From Flavobacterium alkalisoli (GTDB taxonomy: Bacteria > Bacteroidota > Bacteroidia > Flavobacteriales > Flavobacteriaceae), in the NCBI RefSeq assembly GCF_008000935.1, contig NZ_CP042831.1, positions 1 through 64,000 of the forward strand: DNA of 64,000 bases, in the 5' to 3' direction. Shown here piece after piece: positions 26,640 through 35,108 of the stretch. Positions within the stretch are counted from its first letter, which is position 1. Every line of letters starts with the position of its first letter. The position numbers and the translations under genes were made by a program. The notes beneath the pieces were generated by a model. That model did no database searches and was not told the DNA's origin. It was given only the letters and a program-made list of their open reading frames with translations.

Positions 26640-26666
26640 AAAAAAAGCTGTTTAAAACAGCTTTTT
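26640..26666 (-). terminator. Terminator of the moxR gene, overlapping its last codons
   Basis: The stem AAAAAGCTG (26642-26650) / CAGCTTTTT (26658-26666) has a 7-base loop. The 5' arm on the minus strand is made of the last codons of the MoxR gene (stop 26654-26652). It is followed on the minus strand by six T and more T-rich sequence. Confidence 0.8.
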
Positions 26667-27605
26667 AATTATCATTTCTTCGGTAACACCCTCGGCATCA
26701 GCCTTATAATTCTTTATAATCCTATGTCTTAATATCCCTGTGGCAACCGCCTGAACATCTTCAATATCCGGCGAATATTTACCGTTTAGTGCAGAATGTG
26801 TTTTTGCTGCCAAAATAAGGTTTTGAGAAGCCCTAGGCCCTGCACCCCAATCCAGATAGTTCTTAACATAATCGTCTGCATATACATTATCCGGCCTTGT
26901 TTTACTTACCAGTTTCACTGCATATTCAATTACATTATCAGCAACAGGAATTCTTCTTATCAGATGCTGAAACTCTAATATCTCGCTAGCCGTAAATAAA
27001 GGGTTTATTGTTTGTGTAGTATCTGCAGTTGTACTTTTCACCACCTGAACCTCCTCTTCAAAAGTAGGATAGTCAAGCTTAATTGCAAACATAAAACGGT
27101 CCAACTGCGCTTCAGGAAGAGGATAAGTACCCTCCTGCTCAATAGGGTTTTGTGTAGCAAGTACAAAATAAGGAAGCGAAAGTTTATGATGGTGCCTGGC
27201 AATAGTAACTGCCTTTTCCTGCATTGCTTCCAGTAGCGCTGCCTGTGTTTTAGGTGGTGTACGGTTTATCTCATCCGCTAAAATAATATTAGAGAAGACA
27301 GGTCCCTTTATAAACTTAAACTGTCTGTTTTCATCGAGTATCTCACTACCTAATATATCAGAAGGCATCAAATCGGGTGTAAACTGTATACGTTTAAAAT
27401 CAAGGCCTAATGCCTGAGAAATTGTATTAACCATTAATGTTTTAGCCAGCCCTGGTACTCCTACAAGAAGCGCATGTCCTCCGGCAAAAATGCTAAGTAC
27501 AATTTGGTTAACTACTTCTTCTTGACCTACAATTATTTTTGCAATTTCTTTTTTCAGTGCCGCTTGTTTCTGCACTAAATCCTGTATCGCTGTTACGTCT
27601 GACAT
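26652..27605 (-). CDS. MoxR-family AAA+ ATPase
   Basis: A 317-aa cytoplasmic AAA+ ATPase. Members of the family act as chaperones that help assemble metal- or protein-containing complexes. Walker A is GVPGLAKT (about 48-55), Walker B lies in NIILADEINRTPPKTQAALLE, sensor 1 in FVLATQNPIEQEGTYPLPEAQ, and the C-terminal lid contains GAGPRASQNLILAAK. No DUF58 or VWA partner genes follow it in this window, although such genes usually accompany moxR. It is 100 bases downstream of the SurA-like gene and has its own promoter candidate, so it may be co-transcribed or independent. Confidence 0.93.
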   Translation of the reverse strand: MSDVTAIQDLVQKQAALKKEIAKIIVGQEEVVNQIVLSIFAGGHALLVGVPGLAKTLMVNTISQALGLDFKRIQFTPDLMPSDILGSEILDENRQFKFIKGPVFSNIILADEINRTPPKTQAALLEAMQEKAVTIARHHHKLSLPYFVLATQNPIEQEGTYPLPEAQLDRFMFAIKLDYPTFEEEVQVVKSTTADTTQTINPLFTASEILEFQHLIRRIPVADNVIEYAVKLVSKTRPDNVYADDYVKNYLDWGAGPRASQNLILAAKTHSALNGKYSPDIEDVQAVATGILRHRIIKNYKADAEGVTEEMIIKKLF

Positions 27606-27651
27606 AAATGGTTAATGGATTAAAGTTTTAATTAGGGACAATCCGTAACTC

Positions 27652-27659
27652 CAAACTTA
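27652..27659 (-). promoter_or_regulatory. -7 promoter box for moxR
   Basis: TAAGTTTG on the minus strand (27659-27652) is an exact TAnnTTTG match, 46 bases before the moxR ATG and after the SurA-like gene. It suggests a separate transcript in addition to read-through. Confidence 0.5.
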
Positions 27660-27705
27660 AAAATATTTTTAGTGCTAACCTAAAATTACAAGAAATACCT
27701 TATGA

Positions 27706-29118
27706 TTATTTTTTCATCCAGTTATTAGTAAACTGGCAGCTTTGATACTCCTCTGCAATTTTAACATAGGTTTCTTTTATCTTTTCTTCCGACCATTTTT
27801 TAATTTCAAGAATCTGCTTTTCTTTCAGGGCAAGATCCTTAATTTTAAGGTAATCATCAGAATAGCTTGCTTTATGCTCCGGATAACGGTTAGCAACCGA
27901 CATAATTTTATATGAAATACCTGCTCTTGGGTCGTTCTCCCTAAAAGGCTCTGTTATCTCCCCGTCTTTAAGCTCATATACTTTCGTGTAGATTTCAGAT
28001 GGAAGATTAGTCAGCTCAAAGCGTGTTTCAAGAGTTCTTGGATTCATTAAAAGACCTCCACTGTTCCTTGTTTCCTTTTCATCCGACTCAGATCTAGCTG
28101 CATCGGCAAATGATATCTCTCCAGAAAGGATACGCTGGCGTATGTGTTCTATTTTCTTTTTAGCGTCTGCTTCTGCCTGCTTAGAAACTTTAGGCTTCAT
28201 TAATATATGCCTTACATCAAGCTCCTGCCCTCTTATTTTCTCCACATAAATAAGGTGGTAGCCAAATTCAGTTTCAACCGGATCAGATATTTCCCCTTCT
28301 TCCAAACTAAAGGCTACATCCTTAAATTCTTTTACAAACGGAGTTTTTCTGGTCATTTTATAAAAACCTCCCGAAGAGCTCGACCCAGGGTCTTCTGAAT
28401 ATAATACGGCTTTACTATAAAAGCTGTCTCCGTTTTCCACATCCTTCTTAATCTCGTTAAGCCTGTCTATTACCTTTTGTTTCTCTTCATCAGAAATCAC
28501 GGGTTTTACAACAATTTGTGCAATCTCCATTTCAGCCCCAAAGAAAGGCCTGTCTTCCTCACCAAATTTAGAGAAGAATATCCTTACCTCTTCCGGGGTA
28601 ATTTCCACCTCATCAATTACTTTTTTCTGCATCTGTTCGGTAAGCTTCTGATTTTTTATCATTTCAAAAAGCTCATCCTTAAATGAGGACATGTCTTTCT
28701 TCTTGAAATATTCTACCATTTTATCTTCAGAACCTAATCGCTCAACAAAAAAATCTATCTGCTGCTGCATTCTTTCATTAACCTCTGCATCACTTACAAT
28801 AATACTATCCTGTATTGCCTGGTGTGCATAAAGTTTGTCTTCCATAAGCTTCCCTAAGAGTTCACAACGTGTAATATCTTTAGTATTTACCTTTTCAGCC
28901 TCAAGCTCTTTATACATCAAATCGATATCAGAATCCAAAACCACAAAATCTCCTACAACAGCCACAACACCATCTACCTTTAACCTGCCTTTTTTAGGCG
29001 CAGGTTTAACTGTATCCTGAACAACTTCTTCTTTAATTATTTCCTGAGCATTAACACTCCCAAATAACATACAGTTTAAAGCCAGTAATAAAGCAAACCT
29101 GTTATTTATAAATTTCAT
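27706..29118 (-). CDS. SurA-like periplasmic peptidyl-prolyl isomerase/chaperone
   Basis: A 470-aa exported chaperone for outer-membrane proteins. The signal peptide runs from MKFINNRFALLLALNCMLFG to about VNAQE. After the N-terminal helical chaperone region (about 40-190) come two PpiC/rotamase domains: about 190-290 (FGYHLIYVEKIRG closes it) and about 292-395 (ELDVRHILMKPKVS opens it). The C-terminal helix (about 410-470) completes the SurA-type layout. The frame extends to 29142, but the signal peptide fits the ATG at 29118. This start overlaps the 3' end of the preceding lipoprotein-like gene by 17 bases. Middle-to-last member of a three-gene chaperone cluster. Confidence 0.9.
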   Translation of the reverse strand: MKFINNRFALLLALNCMLFGSVNAQEIIKEEVVQDTVKPAPKKGRLKVDGVVAVVGDFVVLDSDIDLMYKELEAEKVNTKDITRCELLGKLMEDKLYAHQAIQDSIIVSDAEVNERMQQQIDFFVERLGSEDKMVEYFKKKDMSSFKDELFEMIKNQKLTEQMQKKVIDEVEITPEEVRIFFSKFGEEDRPFFGAEMEIAQIVVKPVISDEEKQKVIDRLNEIKKDVENGDSFYSKAVLYSEDPGSSSSGGFYKMTRKTPFVKEFKDVAFSLEEGEISDPVETEFGYHLIYVEKIRGQELDVRHILMKPKVSKQAEADAKKKIEHIRQRILSGEISFADAARSESDEKETRNSGGLLMNPRTLETRFELTNLPSEIYTKVYELKDGEITEPFRENDPRAGISYKIMSVANRYPEHKASYSDDYLKIKDLALKEKQILEIKKWSEEKIKETYVKIAEEYQSCQFTNNWMKK

Positions 29119-29956
29119 AGTCTCTATTTTTAATCGCATCATCCGTTATATCTTTTTCGATCTTTTTAATTAACTCAAACTTCCTTCCGTTTATTATAAG
29201 CTGTTCTAAAGTTGGCTTAATATATTCAAAAGGTGATATTTCATTTCTGTCTAAAACCTTAGACACCTTTACCAGATAAACATCTGTAGAGTCAGGGTAC
29301 TGATAAGAAATACCTGTACTTATATATTTATCTCTGTTATCAGGCGTAATAAAAGGCAGTTTCCTGTAGACTTGGTTCATATCTACCCAGGTAGTATCAT
29401 TAAAGGCAAAACTCTTAAACTGGATAGCAATATCACTAAGTGCTTTAATATCTGCCTTTTTACCACTTACAAACCTATCTCTTACCGAGGCAAATTTAGG
29501 GTGATCTTTTTGAAGGTGTATATATTTAAGTTTAACCAAAGTACCCGTAGTTCTGAAGTTTACCTTATTAGCCTCATAATAAGCCTTTATTTCCTCTTCA
29601 GATACTGCCGTATCCACACTTTGCTTAACTATTTCTTCTACATAGCCTTTTGTATACAGGTCAATTTTATATTGTCTTACCAGCTCGTTATAAGCCTCCT
29701 GTTTATCTCCGCTAAGATTTAGCTCGGCAGCATCATAAAGCAGTTTTTGTGTAGCCCACCTGTCAATATAACTTTTAACTATAGCTATACTGTCTTCTTT
29801 AGAAGTACCTTCAGGCACAAGGTTTCTTATCTCCTCTTCATACAAATAGGAGTCGTTAACCCTTGCTACTGCATGAGGCTTGGCTTCTTTTTTAAAATAA
29901 TCGCATGAAGCAAATGCCAGTGCAGTAAATAAAAACAGTACCGTTTTTTTAATCAT
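29102..29956 (-). CDS. SurA/PpiC-like putative lipoprotein
   Basis: A 284-aa exported protein. The N terminus carries a lipoprotein-type signal with Cys near residue 19 (LFTALAFASCDYFKKEAK), so it is probably attached to the periplasmic side of a membrane. The rest resembles the N-terminal helical domain of SurA-type chaperones with a degenerate or missing rotamase core: ATQKLLYDAAELNLS, then VSEEEIKAYYEANKVNF and LKYIHLQKDH. It is coupled upstream to the 658-aa PpiC gene (TAATG overlap) and overlaps the downstream SurA-like gene by 17 bases, so the three are one translational unit and probably handle the same clients. Confidence 0.8.
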   Translation of the reverse strand: MIKKTVLFLFTALAFASCDYFKKEAKPHAVARVNDSYLYEEEIRNLVPEGTSKEDSIAIVKSYIDRWATQKLLYDAAELNLSGDKQEAYNELVRQYKIDLYTKGYVEEIVKQSVDTAVSEEEIKAYYEANKVNFRTTGTLVKLKYIHLQKDHPKFASVRDRFVSGKKADIKALSDIAIQFKSFAFNDTTWVDMNQVYRKLPFITPDNRDKYISTGISYQYPDSTDVYLVKVSKVLDRNEISPFEYIKPTLEQLIINGRKFELIKKIEKDITDDAIKNRDYEIYK

Positions 29957-31932
29957 TACTGGTTAAGCTGTTTTTTAACTTTAGCAAAAACATCCTGATT
30001 TACCTTGACAGTAAACTCTTTTTCAAGATTATCAATCCACGTACTCTCTAAGTACTGCTGGTAATCGTTAACAACACGTCCTTTGCACTCGTCAAGAGTT
30101 TTAGCTGTTACAGGTAATACTTTATTTACTTTTAATACATAATAGTAATTACCTTCATTAACGATATCGCTCACTCCTGTTTTCCATTTATCCATTTGAG
30201 GAAGCGCTTTGCTGTCCTGAGGGAAAACACCCGATTTCTCTATCACACTAACTTTATCCTTAGTGTTTAATTCACTTTTAATGTAAGCGGCATCTTTATT
30301 CTTTTTAAGATACTTTCTTGCCTGCTCCACAACACTTTTATCGGTAGAAGAGTATATTTCTGCATCTACCCTGTCACCCCATTGATAATCTTTTATGTGT
30401 GCCTGATAATAATTTTGAAGCCCGATACTATCATTTTTAGCTTTTTCCCAAATTTCTTTCTCCATCAGGTCAAAAAGAAGTAAGCCATCTCTATACTCCT
30501 GCATAACGGCAGCAAAATCAGGGAACTCTTCTTCTAAGTGAGCATCATAATAGGCTTTCAGTTTGTCTGAACTGAATTTATCATATAGTATCTCTACCAG
30601 TCTTGAAACCGGTTTTGCAGTGATACCGCTTTTTTGCTGAGAATTTACATATTCAAGAAAATCCCAGGCAGTATACTTTTTATCGTTGTTAATTGTAAGC
30701 AGGGTCGCATTGTATGAATCTGCGCTTTGAGGAAGCATCCATTTAACGATATAAAAATCATCGTTTACCGCTGCTTTAGCTTTAGCATACATTGCTTTAT
30801 CTGTTACTAAAGGATATTGTTTTTTAAGCTTTTCTGTCATAGCAGCAGCTATTACAGTAGAGCGGTCGTCTTTTGCAACCCTTGCTTCAATATCGCTTTT
30901 CATCTCATCAAAGCTCTTTAACGGATACTTTTCAATAAGTTTTACTATATGCCATCCAAACTTTGTTTCAAAAGGCTTAGTATAATCTCCCGCTTTCTTT
31001 AATGAAAAAGCTTCGTCCTCAAACTTTACAGAAGCTAAAGTACCTGAACTGAATTTATCTAAAACCCCTCCTTTGCCATTAGTGTAGGCATCCTGAGAAA
31101 ATTGTTTTGCCAGTTCTGCAAAATCTTCACCCTGCTTTAATTTCTGATAAATCTCCTCAACACGGGTTTTTACTTTAGCCATCTCAACCGTATTAAGAGT
31201 ATCTTTTGGCTTGGCTATCATAATATGCGCTACGGTAACTTCTCCTCTGTATGGCCTAACATCATCTACTTTAATAAGGTGATAACCAAAACGGGTTCTT
31301 ATTGGCATAGAAATTTGCCCTTTAGGAGTATTATATGCTCCGGTTTCAAAAGGATAAACCATTCTTAAAGCAGAAAAGTACCCTAATTCACCTTTATTTT
31401 CTGTAACCGAAGAATCTTCTGAATACTTTAAGGCTAACTTAGCGAAATCTTCTCCAGCCAGTGCCTTTTTCCTTACATCCATTACTTTTTGGTATAGCTT
31501 TAATGTATCTGCAGGTAAAGCATTCTCATCTATCTGAAATAAAATATGGGAAGCTTTTATTTCTTTCTGCATACGATCATAAGCCTCTTTTACCAACTCA
31601 TCAGTAACTTCCCTGTCTATTAAGTAATTTTTAGAAAGCTGACTGCGGTAATTTTTAAGCTCCATCTGATATTTTTTATTATCCTGAAGCCCTAACTCGT
31701 AAGCCTTGTTTACTTTTAACTTATATCCTATAAAAAGATCAAGATAGTTATCTAGATCCTTTTGAGAATCGTCTTTTACCAAATCAAGGTTTTTCTTGTA
31801 TACCCTGATAAATTCGTCTGTATAATATGGATTGTCGTTAACTGTAAATAATACTTCTTTTTGTGTTTTTTGAGAAAAAGAAAGTGAAGATGCACAAAGA
31901 GCAACTCCTAATAGAACCTTTTTTAATTTCAT
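29956..31932 (-). CDS. Double-PpiC peptidyl-prolyl isomerase, exported
   Basis: A 658-aa periplasmic chaperone or isomerase. A signal peptide (LLGVALCASSLSFSQ) is followed by an N-terminal helical region, then two PpiC domains: about 130-225 (ASHILFQIDE opening, FGYHLIKVDDVRPY closing) and about 232-332 (VAHIMIAKPKD opening, FGWHIVKLIEKYP closing). The remaining 320 residues are helical with scattered charged segments and probably hold another chaperone domain. It is the first gene of the cluster, with a promoter 80 bases upstream, and overlaps the next gene by one base. The alternative ATG at 31938 would add two residues (MI). Confidence 0.9.
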   Translation of the reverse strand: MKLKKVLLGVALCASSLSFSQKTQKEVLFTVNDNPYYTDEFIRVYKKNLDLVKDDSQKDLDNYLDLFIGYKLKVNKAYELGLQDNKKYQMELKNYRSQLSKNYLIDREVTDELVKEAYDRMQKEIKASHILFQIDENALPADTLKLYQKVMDVRKKALAGEDFAKLALKYSEDSSVTENKGELGYFSALRMVYPFETGAYNTPKGQISMPIRTRFGYHLIKVDDVRPYRGEVTVAHIMIAKPKDTLNTVEMAKVKTRVEEIYQKLKQGEDFAELAKQFSQDAYTNGKGGVLDKFSSGTLASVKFEDEAFSLKKAGDYTKPFETKFGWHIVKLIEKYPLKSFDEMKSDIEARVAKDDRSTVIAAAMTEKLKKQYPLVTDKAMYAKAKAAVNDDFYIVKWMLPQSADSYNATLLTINNDKKYTAWDFLEYVNSQQKSGITAKPVSRLVEILYDKFSSDKLKAYYDAHLEEEFPDFAAVMQEYRDGLLLFDLMEKEIWEKAKNDSIGLQNYYQAHIKDYQWGDRVDAEIYSSTDKSVVEQARKYLKKNKDAAYIKSELNTKDKVSVIEKSGVFPQDSKALPQMDKWKTGVSDIVNEGNYYYVLKVNKVLPVTAKTLDECKGRVVNDYQQYLESTWIDNLEKEFTVKVNQDVFAKVKKQLNQ

Positions 31933-32017
31933 TATCAAACTATTTGTAACGCTATAATACGGTTAAGTAAACGCAGGGTATTATAAAAAATTATATTACC
32001 TGCTTTTTTGCAACCAA

Positions 32018-32047
32018 CAAAAATAACAATTCGCAAAGATTAAACAA
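32018..32047 (-). promoter_or_regulatory. Promoter of the PpiC/SurA chaperone operon
   Basis: On the minus strand TATTTTTG (32025-32018) is an exact -7 match, with a -33 TTG (32047-32045) 19 bases away, the normal spacing. It lies about 85 bases before the first ATG. Confidence 0.7.
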
Positions 32048-32092
32048 CATTATTTGTGTTAATAGCAAACATTATACCTATTAAATACAGCA

Positions 32093-32115
32093 AGGGCACC
32101 CTTGTGGGGTGCCCT
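32093..32115 (-). terminator. Inverted repeat after the surface operon, possible terminator
   Basis: AGGGCACCC (32093-32101) / GGGTGCCCT (32107-32115) forms a strong GC-rich stem with a TTGTG loop, 36 bases after the OmpA stop codon on the minus strand. The T run after it is poor, so termination may need another factor. Confidence 0.5.
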
Positions 32116-32150
32116 GCCATCAAAATCAACTTAAACAACTTAAGCTAAAA

Positions 32151-34094
32151 TCACTTCTTCACTATAATAAAATCTGACCTTCTGTTTAATGCGTGTTCTT
32201 CTTCGGTACACGGTACGCCATTACTACATTTGTTTTTCAACTGCGATTCTCCGTAACCTTTAACACTTTCTATTCTTGATGCATCTATACCATGCTCCAG
32301 GATATACTTATAAGTAGACTGCGCCCTGTTTTCAGAAAGCGTCATATTATAAGCATCCTTACCTCTTGAGTCGGTATGCGATTCAATCTTGATTACAATT
32401 GCAGGGAAATTTTTCATAATGTATACTACTTTATCAAGCTCTTCTGCAGCCTGCGGAGTAATATCCCATTTATCGTAATCAAAGTAAATAGGGTTGATAT
32501 CTACCTTTTCTACATTATCTTCTTTTTTAACCAAATCATCATAATTATTAAGTTCAAAGTTCACGTCTTTGGTCTCTAAATCATGTTTTTTATCGGTTTG
32601 CAGTTCTTTCTCTGCTTTCGTATGGTTTGGTTTAGAAGCTTCAATCTTAATTTTAGAATTACACGGAACCTCAACAATATAAGTTCCGTCTTCTTTTGTT
32701 TTTACTGAGTTTATTACATCGCCAAACTCATCATACACTTTTATGTCTGCCTGGTTTATGGCAACATTAAATTTAGCATTGGTTACCTTACCCGACACCA
32801 GTTGTTTGCAAGGTGGTTCCTGTCTTGTAAAATAATATATATCATCGTCTCCCTTACCCCCTTTACGGCTTGACGAGAAATAACCATACTTTTTCTCTTT
32901 ATCAATGATGTAAGAAAAATCGTCTACATTACTATTTACAGGTTTTCCTAAGTTTTTAGGTTCACCAAACTCCAATCTGCCTATAAGTTTGCTTTCAAAA
33001 ACGTCAAGCCCCCCTAATCCGTAATGCCCGTCAGAGGAAAAATAAAGTATACTGTCGTTTATAAAAGGAAACATTTCCCTGCCCGAAGTATTTATCTTAT
33101 CACCAAGGTTTTTAGGGTCTCCTAATTTACCATCGTCAAAAATCTGGGCTACATAAATATCTGTATCTCCATAGCCTCCCGGCATATCAGACACAAAATA
33201 GAGCCATTTGCCATCAGCACTTATAGCCGGATGCCCAACCGAATAGTCTTTACTGTCAAAAGGTAGTTTTTCAGTTTTAGAAAATTTCTCACCCTCAATA
33301 ACGCCTTTTATAATTTCAAAGTTTCCTGTACCACTCTTATCAGTAATAAGTTTGTCGTTAGGCTTTACAACATTGGCAGAATAATACACCGTTTTCAGGT
33401 CGGGCATAAAGGCTATAGTAGCATTATGATACTGCGACTGTTCTTTAGGCAAAAACTTTTTAGCGCTAAACAACGAGCCGTCCTCAGCATTTCTGTCAGC
33501 TACATACAGCTCCAGATAAGGCTGGTCGTTCCATGAATATATCTTACCTCCTAGTTTTGTGGTATCCCTGCTTGAAGAAAAAACAATCTGGTTACCATAA
33601 AATGCCGTTCCAAAGTCGGCTTTATCACTATTTGATGCCAAATTCATAACCGTATAATTAGAAGGCTCGGCATTAATACTATCAAGATATTTTCGCTGAT
33701 CTATAAATCTTTTAATCAAAACCTGATCTCCTTTATTATCAAGGCGTTTCTTTAAAAGTTCATCTGCTTTTTTATAATCTTCGGCAGCTCTCAAAGTTTG
33801 TATATACCTGTTAAAATAGGTATCATCCATATTATCGGCTAAAATGGTATTCAGTTTAGTATACCATCTTAACGCACTGCTGTTATTACCTGTAAAATAA
33901 TAAGCATCGGCAACATGCATTACTGTTTGCGTAGAGGGGGCTGGTTCTTTCTCAAGATATTCCTCATAGGCTTTTGCCGCTTCTACATAGGCAAGGTCTT
34001 CAAAAAGGCGATCTGCTTTTTTAAGCTGCCTGTTTTGGGCAAAACCTGATGCTATGCAAAATAATAAGCTGAATAAAAATAATTTTCTCATCAT
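32151..34094 (-). CDS. OmpA-family protein with TPR-like, PD40 and peptidoglycan-binding domains
   Basis: A 647-aa exported protein that probably tethers an outer-membrane complex to peptidoglycan. A signal peptide (LFLFSLLFCIASGFAQN) is followed by TPR-like helices (about 20-135), a WD40-like PD40 propeller (about 160-420; GKWLYFVSDMPGGYGDTDIY and FPFINDSILYFSSDG are typical blades), a carboxypeptidase-regulatory-like domain (about 430-505) and a C-terminal OmpA domain (about 530-647; HTDSRGKDAYNMTLSENRA). This layout accompanies PorP/SprF and large type IX-secreted adhesins in Bacteroidota. It is the last gene of the surface operon, 11 bases after the PorP/SprF gene. Confidence 0.93.
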   Translation of the reverse strand: MMRKLFLFSLLFCIASGFAQNRQLKKADRLFEDLAYVEAAKAYEEYLEKEPAPSTQTVMHVADAYYFTGNNSSALRWYTKLNTILADNMDDTYFNRYIQTLRAAEDYKKADELLKKRLDNKGDQVLIKRFIDQRKYLDSINAEPSNYTVMNLASNSDKADFGTAFYGNQIVFSSSRDTTKLGGKIYSWNDQPYLELYVADRNAEDGSLFSAKKFLPKEQSQYHNATIAFMPDLKTVYYSANVVKPNDKLITDKSGTGNFEIIKGVIEGEKFSKTEKLPFDSKDYSVGHPAISADGKWLYFVSDMPGGYGDTDIYVAQIFDDGKLGDPKNLGDKINTSGREMFPFINDSILYFSSDGHYGLGGLDVFESKLIGRLEFGEPKNLGKPVNSNVDDFSYIIDKEKKYGYFSSSRKGGKGDDDIYYFTRQEPPCKQLVSGKVTNAKFNVAINQADIKVYDEFGDVINSVKTKEDGTYIVEVPCNSKIKIEASKPNHTKAEKELQTDKKHDLETKDVNFELNNYDDLVKKEDNVEKVDINPIYFDYDKWDITPQAAEELDKVVYIMKNFPAIVIKIESHTDSRGKDAYNMTLSENRAQSTYKYILEHGIDASRIESVKGYGESQLKNKCSNGVPCTEEEHALNRRSDFIIVKK

Positions 34095-34105
34095 AATTAT
34101 ATTTT

Positions 34106-35038
34106 TTAGAAGAATCTTGGAGATTTAACACGTTGATTAGGAGGCAGAAGCTCAAATCGTAAAATAACTTCATGGGTACCGTTATTGTACTTATTAAGAT
34201 TTGTTACAGTATAGTCATAAGAATATCCTGCAAAAACACCTCTCGTTATCTGGAACCCTGCTAAGGCACTAACCGAATCGTCCCATCGGTATGAAGCACC
34301 TAAAGTTAACCTTTCGTACACTAAAAAGTTAGCCGAAAGGTCTACAGTTACCGGTGCACCCGATACTACTTTACCTAAAACAGCAGGTTTAAATTTCAAA
34401 TTATCAGATAAGTCAAACACATAGCCTCCCATAATATAATAGTGCAGCCTGTCTGAAACTGTAGACTCCTGAACATCATCATAATAATCAGAACGGATAA
34501 AGCTTGGTACAGAAATACCTGCATACATCTTGTCTGTATAGTAATAAATACCCGCCCCTATTGTGGGAGTAAGTTTATTATTAATGTTAGTGTTAAGTAA
34601 AGGATCGCCATCCTGATAATAAATACCTTTAGACCAGTCTATATCCATAACCCTTACACCGGCCTTTAAACCAAATGAAAGGTTAGCATCATATCCTACC
34701 GGAATTATGTATGCAAAATTAGCATTGGCAAAAAATTCCTGAGAAGGCCCTAGTTTATCATTAACTACACTTAACCCCAGTCCCATTCTTTCGTTAGCTA
34801 TTGGAGAATGTATACTAAACGCCTGCGTAGTTGGTGCCCCGTCAAGACCTACCCATTGCGAACGATGTTGCAGTATTCCTTCAAGGTGACCTACCGTACC
34901 CGTATAAGCCGGATTAACTGTAAGCGTGTTATACATATACTGGGTGTATTGAGGATCCTGTTGTGCTGTTACTGCAAATGCAGTAAAAAGCAGCCCTGTC
35001 AGGATATATCTTTTTATAAATTTTGGTGTGATTTTCAT
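34106..35038 (-). CDS. PorP/SprF-family outer-membrane protein
   Basis: A 310-aa outer-membrane beta-barrel protein of the PorP/SprF family, whose members are needed for export or surface attachment of type IX substrates with CHU_C-type C-terminal domains. The mature N terminus begins QQDPQYTQYMYNTLTVNPAY, a hallmark of the family, after a signal peptide (YILTGLLFTAFAVTAQ). Barrel-like strands follow to the C-terminal VILRFELL region. It lies 70 bases after the giant adhesin and 11 before the OmpA gene. By analogy to SprB and SprF, it is probably the dedicated partner of the 2427-aa protein. Confidence 0.93.
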   Translation of the reverse strand: MKITPKFIKRYILTGLLFTAFAVTAQQDPQYTQYMYNTLTVNPAYTGTVGHLEGILQHRSQWVGLDGAPTTQAFSIHSPIANERMGLGLSVVNDKLGPSQEFFANANFAYIIPVGYDANLSFGLKAGVRVMDIDWSKGIYYQDGDPLLNTNINNKLTPTIGAGIYYYTDKMYAGISVPSFIRSDYYDDVQESTVSDRLHYYIMGGYVFDLSDNLKFKPAVLGKVVSGAPVTVDLSANFLVYERLTLGASYRWDDSVSALAGFQITRGVFAGYSYDYTVTNLNKYNNGTHEVILRFELLPPNQRVKSPRFF

Positions 35039-35108
35039 ACTTAAATATATTTTGTTATTTGATAGTTTAGAGTGGCAGTTATGCTGCCACTCTTATCTAA
35101 ACCATTAT

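Noticed and set aside
26131-27605. moxR with DUF58/VWA operon
   Set aside because: No DUF58 or von Willebrand genes are adjacent; the next gene is only a small membrane protein with its own terminator.
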